A DNA stretch of 64,000 bases from CBDATA01 sp965202845. GTDB taxonomy: Bacteria; Acidobacteriota; Vicinamibacteria; Marinacidobacterales; Marinacidobacteraceae. This document shows positions 63,065 through 64,000 of the stretch, in pieces (the first letter of the stretch is position 1; each line of letters starts with the position of its first letter). The translations under genes and the position numbers were made by a program. Where the stretch lies: the NCBI GenBank assembly GCA_965202845.1, contig OZ241856.1, positions 310,001 through 374,000 on the forward strand. The letters are read 5' to 3'. The notes below the pieces were generated by a model that made no database searches, was not told the origin of the DNA, and saw nothing but the letters and a program-made list of their open reading frames with translations.

Positions 63065-63520
63065 ATGCTTGAGGTCGCGCCCGCGTTTGACACCCTCCGC
63101 TACGCGAAGCTGCTGGTCGGGGGCGGATTCACCGAGCAGCAGGCCGAGACGCTGGCCGAAGCGCAGGCCGGCGCGATCCACGCCAGCTTGGCGACGAAGG
63201 ACGACGTGGATCAGATCAAGCTGGCCATCGAGACCCTGCGGCAGGACACGAAGAAGGAGATCGCGCGAGTCGAGCTGGCCATCGAGACCCTGCGGCAGGA
63301 GACGCAGAAGGACATCGAGACTCTGCGGGAGGCGACGAAGAAGGACATCGAGACTCTGCGGAGGGAGACGCAGGTGGCCATCGAGACCCTGCGGAACGAG
63401 ACGCGGAAGGACATCCAGGAGAACGCCCAGGCGGTCAAGGCCGAAATCCTGAAATGGATGTTCGGCGCCCTGGCCGCCCAGGCCGCGCTGATCGTCGGCC
63501 TCATCAGACTGCTCGGGTAG
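63065..63520 (+). CDS. DUF1640-like coiled-coil protein with hendecad repeats and C-terminal anchor
   Basis: A 151-residue protein. The N-terminus (FDTLRYAKLLVGGGFTEQQA then ETLAEAQAGAIHASLATKDD) matches DUF1640/CCDC90-like proteins. Residues 58-128 are five or six 11-residue units of the type IETLRxETxKD (IETLRQETQKD, IETLREATKKD, IETLRRETQVA, IETLRNETRKD), forming a coiled coil. A membrane helix closes it (MFGALAAQAALIVGLIRLLG). The near-identical 33-bp DNA units could recombine. In many bacteria such genes occur in multiple copies; the function is unknown. It is convergent with the outer-membrane gene at 63536. Confidence 0.82.
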   Translation: MLEVAPAFDTLRYAKLLVGGGFTEQQAETLAEAQAGAIHASLATKDDVDQIKLAIETLRQDTKKEIARVELAIETLRQETQKDIETLREATKKDIETLRRETQVAIETLRNETRKDIQENAQAVKAEILKWMFGALAAQAALIVGLIRLLG

Positions 63521-63535
63521 AGAGCCAGCCGGGCT

Positions 63536-64000
63536 CTACCAGCTGAGCGTTCCCTCGAGCGCCAGCGAGTGCGCCCGGATCATCCCGCTTCCGCCGAACA
63601 GCGCCGCACTCTCCCGGCGCATCCCCTCCAGCCCCAGACGGAACCCGTCCCCCGCCAGCCGGTAGCGCGCACCCAGCCGCAGCTGACGCCCACGCTCCGC
63701 AACCGCCATCCCCGCATACGGCGTCAACGTCGCCCCACCGTCCAGACCGAACCCATGACCGCCCTCCGCCGTCAGACGACGCTCCGGAACCACCCCCGAA
63801 CCCGGCCCCGCCGCCATCATCATCGACGACGATGGCGACCGATCGAACAGCTGGGCGACCCCGCTCGCCGATTCCCCCTGCGAAGGCTCCACCTTCAAGA
63901 ACGCGCCCCGACCCGCCGCGTCCGGCTCCAGGCTCACCGCCGCGCCGAACCCCCATTCCCGCCGATCCGCCGCGTGCGCCAGCAGCCCCCGACCCCGCAA
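63536..64000 (-). CDS. C-terminal part of an autotransporter/beta-barrel protein (open at window edge)
   Basis: The last 154 or more residues of a larger protein that continues beyond 64000. Alternating beta strands are visible (GFGLDGGATLTPYAGMAVAE, RQLRLGARYRLAGDGFRLGL, SGMIRAHSLALEGTLSW) with the aromatic C-terminal residue (Trp) expected of outer-membrane barrels. This tail resembles autotransporter-like barrel ends that follow cadherin or Ig-like adhesin repeats in other genomes (inferred; the passenger is outside the window). Its last 28 codons are duplicated at 62965-63048. Confidence 0.7.
   Translation of the reverse strand: MRGRGLLAHAADRREWGFGAAVSLEPDAAGRGAFLKVEPSQGESASGVAQLFDRSPSSSMMMAAGPGSGVVPERRLTAEGGHGFGLDGGATLTPYAGMAVAERGRQLRLGARYRLAGDGFRLGLEGMRRESAALFGGSGMIRAHSLALEGTLSW

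Overview
The window is high-GC bacterial DNA. Its gene set is typical of an Acidobacteriota-like lineage: a GWxTD-domain protein, a CRTAC1 (FG-GAP/UnbV) protein paired with a TPR protein, PSMA-like M28 and S9 peptidases, a TonB-dependent receptor with a carboxypeptidase-regulatory N-domain, PYROXD2-like oxidoreductases, and nuoL/nuoM running into an atpZ-I-B-E cluster. The phylum is inferred from gene content only. The many insertions, Fic proteins and homopolymer tracts suggest a fluid genome, perhaps host-associated.

Layout. 1-3.1 kb: a repeat protein split by a complete ISL3-family IS (8-bp target duplication), then an orphan MazE-like antitoxin beside the remnant of its toxin. 3.2-13.9 kb: Fic enzyme, S9 peptidase, aldehyde dehydrogenase, ABC exporter pair, M28 peptidase. 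13.9-16.0 kb: lipoprotein 1, which begins with a C20 tract. 16.0-18.5 kb: an island with a frameshifted vsr and a second Fic gene whose 5' end is tandemly triplicated; it is bounded by a 370-bp copy of the neighbouring SDR gene end. 18.5-29.2 kb: SDR and FAD oxidoreductases, GWxTD, TPR, CRTAC1 and a GcvT-like protein. 29.3-31.5 kb: lipoprotein 2, a paralogue of lipoprotein 1, whose C16 tract puts its start codon out of frame. 31.6-37.4 kb: nuoL, nuoM, atpZ, a broken atpI, a scrambled atpB, and atpE. 37.4-48.7 kb: mtnA and tsaD, separated by two divergent foreign operons. 48.7-64 kb: TonB receptor, murJ-xerD-tsaC, lon, the LemA/TPM group, a class A PBP, a TIGR01777 epimerase, xth, a hendecad-repeat coiled-coil gene with a vestigial copy, and the end of an outer-membrane protein.

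The most unusual parts are three. (1) Long poly-C tracts occur at three places: the first codons of two paralogous lipoproteins (one in frame, one out of frame) and upstream of a defence-like operon. This is what slipped-strand phase variation looks like. (2) The mtnA-tsaD interval holds two operons that both begin with an AlbA_2/Schlafen-like ATPase and point away from a 77-bp divergent promoter region. The left one (ATPase + ParA) overlaps the start of mtnA. The right one (small ORF + ATPase + 1773-aa helicase-nuclease) ends 6 bp before tsaD and begins inside a duplicated tsaD 5' end, so both host genes now lie downstream of the cargo. (3) Several insertions are flanked by duplicated pieces of host genes (SDR, tsaD, atpI/atpB, the 63-kb locus), as if one rearrangement process had acted repeatedly, or as if the assembly contains repeat-linked errors. 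Read-level checks should separate these two explanations.
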